From assembly GCA_900239685.1 (NCBI GenBank), contig OENT01000042.1, positions 218,045-282,044 on the forward strand: a DNA stretch of 64,000 bases, in the 5' to 3' direction. Shown one piece after another: positions 25,901 through 37,600 of this stretch. The stretch is from Rotaria macrura. Taxonomy: Eukaryota > Rotifera > Eurotatoria > Philodinida > Philodinidae. The notes under the pieces are model-generated. The model saw only the letters and a program-made list of their open reading frames with translations. It did no database searches and had not been told where the DNA came from. Position 1 is the first letter of the stretch. Each line of letters begins with the position of its first letter. The translations under genes and the position numbers were made by a program.

Positions 25901-27664
25901 CATAGTATATTTCAACATTATAAAATGTTATTTCTTTTTAATGTACATTCACTTTCATTAGTTAATTATAGAATTAATAGAATTGATTTTATGATTGAGA
26001 AATACATGTTGGATTATATTAATATTATGAATGAACATGATTAATGTGTCGATGTAATATATGTAGAACAGACAATGGATTGTCCTTGGTATGAAGGTTA
26101 GACAATACCTTAGCTGTTTGTGTAATGAGAATAACTTTTTATGATTGAAATATAGTGAAGTGTATTTTATTATATCAACGACATGACAGTTGTACTGCAT
26201 CGTGTAAATCCTTGTTACTATCTTGTAGATGATATTTTCAATTGATGTGTTTTGTCAATAGTCCAATATAGAATACCTGAATGATAGTTGTTAATTGAGC
26301 GTGTTAGCTTCATTTCATCTAGAGCATTGAATACATAAACGATATTTACTTTTCGAATTCATCAAATTAATGATTCAGAATATTTTTATCGATTCATGCA
26401 TCAATAAATTAGTAATATTAGATTAGGTAAATAATACTTAATCAAAAGAAGAAGAGAACGTATTCTGTTGAAAATGATTTCTAATGACGATAGAAGTTTA
26501 TCAATGAACAGTATTAGGTATACATTCAATAACATACAATGATTTTCGTTTTCTTTTCGATTAAATATATATATATATATATATACGCATTATGCAAATT
26601 AATGGTCTATAATACAGCTAAACTATTTTCAATTAGTTTCCTTCGAAGATTATTGTTTAAGATAATTAAAAGCAATTAAGTTGACTAGTTGTATTCTGAT
26701 TTTTTTCGACGAAATGCGAATTCACCTGTAATATTGATTGTAATAAACGGGTGTAGTTATATGAAGAACATTTATTTTTCAATTTTCTAATGAAAAGACG
26801 TGTGTATCATGACGTAGACATACAGGGTCATCGTTAATAAATATAGTGTCATATATCCATCTATTGATTTATGTGTCGCCGTTTGTTCAAGTCATATTTT
26901 ATATAAGACAAACCATTTATGACTAAGAACTCTACTTGTACATGAATTAAGATCAATAAAATTTTAGCTTTTTGAAATTACAATTACTTTCTATTGACAA
27001 CGGATAAAACAAAAAAGCAACTAGACTATTGATTATAACGATCGTTGATATATTTTGAATATCTCTACATTATTCTAATGATCGACAAATAAGAAATAGT
27101 ATCAAGGATAGATGAATTCGATTAAGATTTACTATGGAAATATTATTGATAATTTTCAAGTACACTTAAAATGCGAAAAAATAATTTTCTTTTTGTTTTT
27201 CAAATAATTTTGTATCTAGAATTTCAGCGAGATCTAAACAAGAGGCATTGAAAATATTTGATTGAAATCAAAAAATTAATAACTTCCTACAATGGTAAGA
27301 AAAGTAGCACTATCAATATTGACATAATCCCTAAGCTCGAAGAAAAACGAATTTAATCTGCATCATGTTTCATTTTTCAAACGAGTATATGTCTAGTTTT
27401 TATTTCATGGAAAATAACATTAGATTTATCAGTTTGAACTCTAATTACAATATGATTCAAGTTTTCATCTATGAACATAGTTCATATTCATTCAACTCAA
27501 TCGATTTCAATGAGTGTACTTAACAAGAACTCGGTTATAATATAGAAATTTAATCAACGACTATTTATTCTATACATAGACTAAAGGAATTTTCTTATCA
27601 AGTTATCTATGTATCATCAGAAGAAAAGGTAACATGTACACATATGGTTTTTGTTTTTCTGTTC
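22945..27664. other. 4.7-kb AT-rich spacer without recognised genes
   Basis: Nothing supportable beyond simple A/T-rich sequence and a short AT microsatellite at 26565-26584. The open frames are short, without motifs and not linked by plausible splice sites. Confidence 0.4.
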
Positions 27665-27665
27665 T

Positions 27666-27671
27666 TTTATT
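27666..27671 (-). promoter_or_regulatory. poly(A) signal of the RAP2-like gene
   Basis: The plus strand reads TTTATT, so the minus strand carries AATAAA about 23 nt beyond the RAP2-like stop codon. The position suits a canonical cleavage signal for a short 3' UTR. Confidence 0.5.
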
Positions 27672-27693
27672 GCTATAAATAGATAAATATATA

Positions 27694-28570
27694 TCACGGT
27701 GATGAACAACAAGTGAGAAATGATCTTCGATATTTCTTTTTTTTCTTTTTCAATTTTGTTTTCATTTTTGAGTTGATTTCTCGTACGATTTCGGCAAATG
27801 TATCATTCACATTAATCGATAATTTAGCTGATGTTTCAATATATGGACATGTCCACATCTGTGCTAATGCAAGTGCATCATCGGGTGAAACTTGACGTTG
27901 TAGTGATGCATCACATTTATTTCCAATCAGACAAAGTGGAACATTATCTGTACCTTTTACACGTAAGATCTGTTCACGTATTGTTCGAATATCAAGAAAC
28001 GATTGCCATGACGTTAAACTAAATACAACAAGAAAGCCACGACCATTTTTTATATAAAGATCACGCATAGATGCAAATTGTTCAGTGCCTATAAATGAAT
28101 ACTTTCGTTTTTCACAAAACGATTCATTTGCTCAATTTTAGAAATCAAACTAACCAGCAGTATCAAGTATTTCTAAATAGGCAGGTTCATTATCGACTTG
28201 AATTTCTTTACGATAGAAATCCTAAAAATAACAATCTATGATTAGCTTAATTTAAAATAATTATTCTATTCAAAGGAAATTATTTATTTATCTAACAAAA
28301 GAATTTACTTAATTTCCATGGAGAATAATCGAGTTTAGTCGTGAAAAAATATATTCTTCAAACATTGAATTCTCACGTTTTTTTTTCTTCTTCGTTTACG
28401 AATGCGAGCAACAAAATTTAAAAGAAATAAATCAAGTTTTTAGAATAATATTTGCTTGCCTCAATAGTCGGATCATATTTTTCGACAAATTTTGAATGAC
28501 AAAATTGCACAGTCAATGCCGATTTGCCAACACCGCCTGGACCGAGTACTACTACTTTATATTCTTTCAT
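27694..28570 (-). CDS. RAP2-type small GTPase, 3 exons, 190 aa, without a normal CaaX box
   Basis: Exons on the minus strand: 28570-28460, 28221-28155, 28088-27694. P-loop GPGGVGKS (residues 10-17), effector loop YDPTIEDFYRKEI, switch [15 protein letters not shown] with the Rap-type Thr at position 61, base-binding NKCD, and SAK in CPYIETSAK. The effector and FAEIVREIN segments match RAP2 better than RAP1. Expected role: membrane-associated molecular switch acting on kinases of the MAP4K group and on the cytoskeleton. The first intron starts with GC (GAG|GCAAGC) rather than GT; the join restores the conserved TIE|DFY. The C-terminus is odd: a polybasic run of lysines, then TCCSSP and the stop. 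RAP2 proteins normally follow the paired cysteines with a CaaX box, so prenylation looks lost or altered while palmitoylation of CC remains possible. Confidence 0.92.
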
Positions 28571-31500
28571 GTCGACAGCTTAACCGATATGGCTGCTGCT
28601 GATAAGATGAGGACGAGCAGCTCATTAAGCAATGCCGCACACAATTGCCTATGCAGTTAAGAAGAAATCGTTGTGCAGTCGAAATAAATGTGGTTGTAGT
28701 ATATAATAGCAGGAGGAGAGAAATCTAGAAGAAGAATAAAACGTCGACAAGTGGCAACATGTCACACATAAACTATACGAAAATGCAAAGCAAAAAAAAA
28801 AGGTCATTTATTTCCTTTGTGCACAATCTTTTCTCTCTCTCTCTCTCTCCCTCTCTTTTTCTGTGGTACAAGATTACAAATTTTTTTTGTTCCAACTGAT
28901 TCATCGTATGAAATATTTGAAAGTTTTATCGGTAAAATGAAGAAAAGAAGATTGCGTAATCTTACCGTTCCTATCATGAATCGAAAACTGAATTCATTTC
29001 GGTGATGAATTCATTACAAAAAAAAATTGACATTTGGCATACATACATGCATAAATATATATATATATATATATATATTTATATGTATATGTATAAGGAG
29101 AAGAAACAATGTGACATACAAGTATATTGTACAATTCAGACACATCGATGTGTGTGTGTGTATGTATATATACATATATTGTTATACGTACTATTGTAAT
29201 ACAAATGGAAAGAGAAAATAAGTTCTTTTTTTTTTGTTGTTATTGCATTGCAGCTATTGGCGTTGATTTGATCGATGGCATCGATATGAACCAACGTGAA
29301 CGTGTGCATTGTGCAGTTTGAATGTTGACTAATCTTTCAGGCAATAGTTGAAGCAGGTTCTACGACTGCTTGTATTGTTGTTGAGACATCATTCATCAAA
29401 TTGAATACGGTTCGTAGTACAAGTGACAGTCGACAGAAGTACTTCGCACACATATATCGGACATTCGGTCTCAATCGTCATCAATTGCCAACAGTTTTTC
29501 TTGGTCGTTTTTTATATAGATATCACAGCTGTTCTGTGGTAGTACCCGAAGTATTGATATTTGAAAGTACTCTTTTTCTCTCTCGTATGATTAATCGTTT
29601 TATCCTACTTACAACAACAATATAACTCGCCCAACACATCCGCATAACGATGTATACGTGTAAGCGAGTGTATGAATGTGTGTGCTCCATAGTTAGCAAT
29701 AATATAATACACAATACACAGTAATACTTTCTTTCATGCGTTCATTATTTCTTTATTGTTTATGTAAATATACGTGTATGAAGGATTGGCTGTCTTCGAA
29801 AAAAAAGCCTTGAGGCTAGTTGATCAATCATATCCTCTTATTGATTATCTATGTTTTAGTGGACCGACATGCCTTCGTATATTCTTTCGTTCTTCAACGA
29901 AATGAATCAATCATTATTTGATGATCATATGATGAGAAAAAACGAATAAAGATCGACATAATTCCATGTTTTCTCTATTTTCTTTCTCTTTAGACAAATT
30001 AAATTCACATCAGTTCTGTTTTCTTTTGACACTCGATTTAAACAATTCTTATAAATTTCCAAAGAATCCTGGTAAAATTTTTTTTCTCTCTTCATATCCA
30101 GACATTCATTTTACAAAACACTATGGGATGATAATTTGAAATCATGTTTCCGGAAGTTTAATGATGACACTTCCGAACAATCATAAAGAATAAATTTATT
30201 TACTCTTTTCTATTCATTTCAGAATTTTTCTACCTAAACATACATTTTCATCAGTTAATGTGAAAACAATCTAAGTAGAATGAACAAAAATTAGACCAAC
30301 TTTGGTTATTTCCTATTATTCGCACTCGCTAATATGCGTCAACATCAATAGAAAGAGAAATGTGTATGTATTTATCTTATTATCCGTAATAATCCAAATC
30401 TATTAGTAGTCAAGAAGAAAAATAAAATCTTCAAAAGTACCATGACAAGTTTCTACGCATTGGAAGCTTTTTTCCCGCCCTCAAAGTCCTATGCGTGCAT
30501 AAATGTGAAACATGGAAGTAAATTTAAGAGAAAAAAATTTATTTTTTCGCGACCCTCAAAAAATATAATGAACTTTTCTAATTTGAATTTATTCTCAACA
30601 GCATGCAAATGTAGCTCAGCACGATCATCGCTATCTTAGACTCCCCATAGAGCCGCTTCAGTTAACAGTAGTCAATGGAAACAGTAGTAACTTCGTCATC
30701 ATCATTAGTATCAGACGAAGATCTCTTTTTTTTTTTGGTAGCTAAGAAAATTGTCTTGTAGGCGTCGTCATTTTTATTTCTATTTCTTTCGTTGTAGCAT
30801 TATTTTTTCCTTTTCTTCGCTTGTTCTGTGAAATGAGACGACTGACAACCATGAGAAACAACAAAATGAGAAATCTTCTGAATGAGGGTATTCTCCACAT
30901 TTTCCATGTAGCATGCGAGTCGAGCGAGCATTGATGAGTCTGTTGAATGTGGAAAGCGAGAAAACGAGAAAGCGAATAGTACGCACAAAATCTCGTCTAA
31001 CGATAAGAATGCGACAAGGACGAATGATGAGAGAAGCAAACATTTCCATATCCTTGTTCTTCTGCTGTTAGAATGATGGATGTATAAGAAAGAAAAAAAA
31101 TAGAGCGATTAGGGTTACTAACGATGTGAACTTCGGTCAGAAATATTGGTTTGATCTAATAAAGTATTGCGTCTAGTTTTCTCTGGCAATCATTATGAAT
31201 GCACCCTTCTATTCCCCCTTTCTTCTCATATTTTATGTGATCGTCAACAAATCCTTGATGATATCCACTTGGAATGACAGAAAAGAGAAAAGAACGATCG
31301 AAATGCGTTTCTCGTCGTAACAGATAACTAGAACATTGACAAGTACGATTGCTTTTTTTTTTCTTCTCCTTTTTTTTTTTTCTAGATGATAATTATTGTG
31401 ACACATTGCTGAGTTTGTAGATCTTCGACGTAAGATGAAATGAGCCTAGGTAAGTTAATTATTAATATATATATTTTTTTTTCATAATTAAAACTATGCA

Positions 31501-31611
31501 GAAAAATTAGCTTAGATAGAAAAAAGCGGATAGTAATTGTCCTTAGTGGGCACGCAACGTTCAATGTTCAATAGTAAAAAGTCACCTACGTACGTGAAGT
31601 GATGCAGAAAA
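28571..31611. other. spacer between divergent RAP2-like and glutamate receptor genes
   Basis: The two genes are transcribed away from each other, so both promoters should lie in these 3.0 kb. I see a CT-rich run at about 28831-28858, a TA microsatellite near 29058-29078 and TG/TATA-rich sequence near 29150-29180, but no recognised gene. The short open frames are low in complexity. Confidence 0.45.
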
Positions 31612-34600
31612 ATGCTTATTCTTATTGTTGTTTATTTGTGGGATTTACTCATTATTATCACAACAGCTGTTGCTGGTCAACAACATTTACAAACTCAAAC
31701 ATTTGACATCACTATCGGTATATGACACATGAATATTTAGAGAAGAAGAAAAACAACACTTCCAAAATATAACACTTAGAAAAATATCTCAATGTCTTTT
31801 ATCTTTCAGGTGGTGTGTTTACAGATAGAGACGAAGGAACTGAAACTCAAAGTATGGAAAATATATTTAAATACGCCATTTTTCATTATAATCGTTTGGC
31901 TAAAGAAGCACATAATCTTGCATTTAAAATACGTATTAAAGAAGAAACATTGAGTTTAATTGCTGCTGAATCAGCTGTACAAACTGTTCATGATAGTACG
32001 TGTGACATATTGTCATAAACATATTTATAAGTTTATGAGAACGTTTTCTCACTTCATTTTCTAGCTTGTTCACTTGTACATCATCGTCATGTACAAGGCA
32101 TATTTGGTCCACCTTATCCTGAATTAGCTACACTTGTTCACTCAATATGTTATCATGTTGATGTTCCATTTATTAATGTATGTTCATCATGTTATGATGT
32201 TGAAAATCCGGATGAAGACTCTAATGATTATGTTGAACAAATCCCAAGACGTGATCGCATGTCTATTAACTTATATCCGTCCAATCAAGATCTTAATATA
32301 GCTTTTCATAATTTAACTCATAAACTACAATGGACTAGATTTCTTATCGTATATGATATTGATTCAGGTAAAGATATTCTCATAATTAAGATATAAGACT
32401 TATCTTTATCGAAATATAATATATATAATAAGGATTGACACGTCTACAAAAATTGCTCAATGATCCTGGTGTCAATCAAACCGATATCCTTGTACGTCAA
32501 TTTACGCACTATAAAGATCGTAGCGTTCTTATTGATGCTATTGGACGAGATATCAATAATATAATATTAGATTTAAATGATGTCAATACACGTACTGTAC
32601 TTAAAATGGCTCTACAGATGGGAATGATTAATTCAAATTATCACTATATATTAACATCATTAGTATACAAATATGAAATACATGTTAAAATCATTCACTC
32701 TACGTTGTTGTTTTCTTATTTTAGAATATTGATACATTTGATCTTGAAGATTATAAATATAATTATGTTAATTTAACTGCTTTTCGTTTATTTAATCGTC
32801 GTGATTCTCGTGTATTAATGGCAATGGAATCATTCTTTGCATTCAAAACTATGTCAAATAATGAAGTAAATCGTCGATTATTCACAGTGAGTTATTCGAA
32901 CAAGTGCTCCATTGTTTTCTTCTTCTTCTTCTTCGTGTTTAAATTTTACATGATCGAACCATTCTCTGGCATAGTTTAGACTTCCGTGGCATTATGGGCT
33001 GATGCATTACTTGCATTTGCGTATGCATACGATAAATTAATTGCATCACAAATACGTCTTGGCGTTGATTTAATTCGACCCAATGTTTCATGTTCTGATG
33101 GTCGAGGATGGCCGTTAGGTATTGAACTTCATGCAAAATTCAATCAAGTATTTTTAGATGCAAAAGAAACATATCGTTTATATTCATTAATAATATTTCT
33201 AAATAGATTTCTTTCGATGGAATAACGGGTAGAGTAAAGTTTACACCAAATGGAGAACGAACAGGATTCGAACTTGATATTGTTCATCTATCCGAAAGTG
33301 GCGTATTAAAAGTAATTGAATTTTTATTTTCTCATAGTTTACCTCATATTTATATATATATACATTTGAGATAAGACACAAATAGATAAATACAGATGTT
33401 CTAATCGATCAATTATCATTTCTCATTTCTTGTTGTTGTTTCTTGTTCTAACAAATATAAAAAAATCAGTCAGTAATAAGATCAGATGTATTAATAAGAT
33501 AAACATTTAGTAGAAGCTATTTCCAAATAAATTAATGCGATCGTTTATGGACATTTAATACTTCATCAATATTGATGTTTTCTAATACGGGTTAACTTAT
33601 TAAGATAATATTTTCTTGAACAGTAGCGCTTGTAATTCATGAATAACTTACATAGTTCTACAACTATGAACAGTACGTCGACTCGATTAAAAGTTCTTAC
33701 ATTTCATTGTTGCAACACTCGGTATGAATAGTTCTGTGTTAAAATCTGATCATCATACTATGTCACTGTTGACCCGAGAACAACATACTATTGTTGACTT
33801 AATTATCAAGATCATACCATGGTTGATGACATGGAACTTTGAGAATAATAGCATATATGGGTACATGTTAGTGAAATTAGATATTAGATTATGTCGAATC
33901 GTTCAGTATATATAATTCATAGAAAGAAAAATAACTCAATGATAATGTGATGAAAGTATTCATTTTATTTTTGTTTTGGAGATTTTATGCAAATAAGAAG
34001 AATAATATTTAGCAACGTTTTTAAGGACAAATTCATTTCTCATCGTCGAATCAGAAGAATTTCTCACTCTGCAAAGATCTTCGTTAAAGTTCGCACAATT
34101 TTCTCATTAATAGATTGCTTGATATAAGATTTGTATTGATCGAGTAAACATATGCTATGCATTTTCATCCACTCTTTCTCTTAGATACGTCATGTTAAAC
34201 GTATACAGATCCACATTCTACAGTGATGTTTTTCTACTGTTCTGATGTTCGTATGAAAGCGTTTATGTGAAGTTTTTTTTTCTACAAGTTATCATCGGAA
34301 ATGAGTAAAAAGGAATTCTCTCATCATGAGGAAGTGTGCCGAAACCGTCAAAGTGAGCAATGCTTTGATAAGTGAGGCAACTTATTTGAAGATTTTTGCT
34401 AAAAACTGGCTGAATTCTATGGGGAAAAGTTGAAAGATTGTTTGATTGCTGATGAACAAGAAATCGAATAAAGCAATGGTAATTTGTTGAGACAAAAAAA
34501 AAAGAAACGGAAATTTCTCTAGAGAGAAACATCACTCCTGTCCAGAGTTAATCGTGTGTAAAAATATTTGGATTCGTACAGGATCACGTACGATTTTTTC

Positions 34601-37600
34601 GAATTTGTACTTTAAATCAAACCCAATCTACAGAGAACGCTCGTGCTCGAAACATGGGTGATCACAAAAAAGTTTGATTCTCTGCTATCGAAAAATTCTT
34701 GCACTATCCTCGATAACATTGACTTGAAGAAAAAAGAGAAACTAATTGCATAACTTCTATATCGTCAATGATTTTCAGACAAGTGAGAAATTATTTTTTG
34801 ATACGATTGAGTTACAAAAATTCTTGGTGCTGATCGAAGCCAACGAGAAGTTTGTTTCTTCATTCACTAATAAATAGCGTGCATCGATTTGATTCTCCTC
34901 TGAGACAGACGTGTTTTACTCTAGATTATATTTTGTCATCGGTATAAAAACAAAATCATGCTTTCGTGTGAAATCATGGAGAAGTGCTGTTCGCATGTGA
35001 ATTCAAATTCCGATAGAAAATTGCGTGTAACTATAGTATGAAATAAGCGACACAATAGAGTAGAAAGTATTCATATTATGACTTTGAGGAGAGCCGAACA
35101 AAAAGAAACATTTTTTTAGAGTACTCTTCGTGCCATTGCTGTTATCAAACGGATGTATTCGCATTTAATTTACGAATAAGAATAGATACTGTTGCACACG
35201 ATAAAAACAAACCTAAATTGATTTATTTTCGAAGGTTGGTTCATGGTCACGTGAGCTGGGTGCAAATTTTACAATAACACCCTCGGCACGTGGTGGTTTA
35301 TTCAATTCGACATTGATTGTAACAACTATTGTTGTATGTAAATAAGCATTGTTGTTTTAAGAAATGCATATTTAAATGTTTGTATGCATCATTTTCTATA
35401 CTATACAGGAAGCTCCTTATGTCATGTTTAAAAATAGTCAAAATATAAGCGATATGTCACAAGCAAACTATACAAATAATGATTTTGAAGGATTTTGCGT
35501 TGATCTACTTGAAGAAATGTCTCGAATACTTAAATTTCGTTATAAAATAAAACCAATTACAACCACACGTTACGACGATATGGTTGATGATGTGAAAAAC
35601 AAAGTATGACAGTCGTATTACTCTTCATTTGTCTACATATTTTCTAAAATTATCTTTTAGAAAGCCGATCTAGCTGTCGCGCCATTGACAAGTATGTATG
35701 AAGAATATATGAGAAAAGTTTTGATTCGAATGCGTTGTGATTGTGTATGTATGTCTTCTTTCGTTTAGTTAATTATGCTCGAGAGAAACAAATTGATTTT
35801 ACCAAACCATTTCTCAGTTTGGGTATAGCCGTTCTATTTAAATTACCAAAACCAGAAAAACCAGGCTTATTCAGTTTCTTAAGTCCACTTTCACTTGAAA
35901 TTTGGGTATGATTTATTCATATGTATTGTATTAAGTCTAACTCAATATTGTTTCATGCACATTTAGATCTATACATTTGCTGCTGTATTTACAGTTAGTT
36001 TTATTTTATTATTAATAGCTCGATGTTCACCTGATGAATGGCGTAATCCGTATCCATGTGATACAGAATATGACATTTTAGAAAATCGTTTTACTGTTAG
36101 TAATACACTGTGGTTTTCTATTGGTACATTAATGCAACAAGGTATAAATTTCTTTTTTTCTTTCAACACAATACAAGATTCGAATGAGTTGCTTACTTTC
36201 TGTTCTAGACACTAGATAATATTTAAAGAAAAACACAGTTTGTGAAGTATTTGAGATTTTGAAATAACATGTTTACGTTTTGAAACATAGACGATGATTT
36301 ACAAAGTATAGGTTCATTCCGTTGCACTTATTTGAATATCAATGGAAATATCTGTCATTCTAAAAGTTCATATAGAATGTCTGTTTTGTTGCTTGAATAG
36401 TTTATTATTCAGACAAGTGTTCATCGAATTACTTGAGTTTAATCTATACACTTCCGGTTGCATGTTACGATCTTGATGATAGAGTTATGTAGTAAGTTTA
36501 TATTCCTACATGCATCTTACAACACGAAACGATCTCGGTTTCTTGAAAGTTCTTTTAGTTCAATGAATAAAAAGCTATATCTCTTATTTCTTTTTAATCA
36601 TATAATTGTAGAGTAGTATCACTGAACTTATGAAAATATTCTTTCCAAATGACTAATGTTTTTTCTTATAGTAGGCATGAAAGATATAATCACAAGATTA
36701 ACTTGAATACTGTTCTTCGCATGCCTTTCATATTCAACGTAGATTAACAATAGGATGTACTCGGTCAATTGAACTACACGTTCATCGATTGTTGATGTAA
36801 CGATACTAACAATTGAGTTTATAATTCACAGTTTGCTTGTTTTTTTAAATTGTTTCTTTAACAAAATGCACCTCTAGCGAAGGTAGGCCACCAACTGTTC
36901 AATCACTTTTCTGTTGAAACTATTTACATGATGTGGCTCCCAAGGAGTTATGAATACGGCTGATAGTTTCTTGTTACGAAAATAGGTCATTTCTATGATT
37001 GCTGTACTCTCCATCAGAAACATTAGAAAAATTGATTTTCGAATTTTGTTAAGGTTCCTGAGGAAGGAGTTCAGGTACTCACTAAAAACCATACCTTAAA
37101 AATGGACTATTTTCGTAACAAGAAACTATCCGCCGTATTCATAACTCCTTGGGAGCTACATCATGCAAATAGTTTCAACGGAAAAGCGATTGAACAGTTG
37201 GTGACTCTCCTCGTCGTCAGTGAAGAAAGTGTTCTTCGTTTAATGACTATTGAAACTAGGGAAATGTTTTTTTTTCCATGGATTGCGTTACGTTCGAGTT
37301 ATTATTGATTTCAATGAATATTTTCTTTCTATTCAACGCTTATTAAGCTATTTCGAACTAATCAATTGTGGATGTGGGAATTGATATGTTTCTAGCTACT
37401 AGAATATTAAAAATTATTTATTAAGAAATACTACCGAATTGATAGAGCCTTTGAATGGTTAAATCGTCGAAGTGGAAAATTAATTTACATAGAATATTCT
37501 ATTGATATCTAGAATGTCTCATAGGTCAAGTTCAAGGCGTAAAATTTACTTGCTCGACAGTTGTTTTTACTCATGAGAGAGAGAGAAAGAGAACATATGA

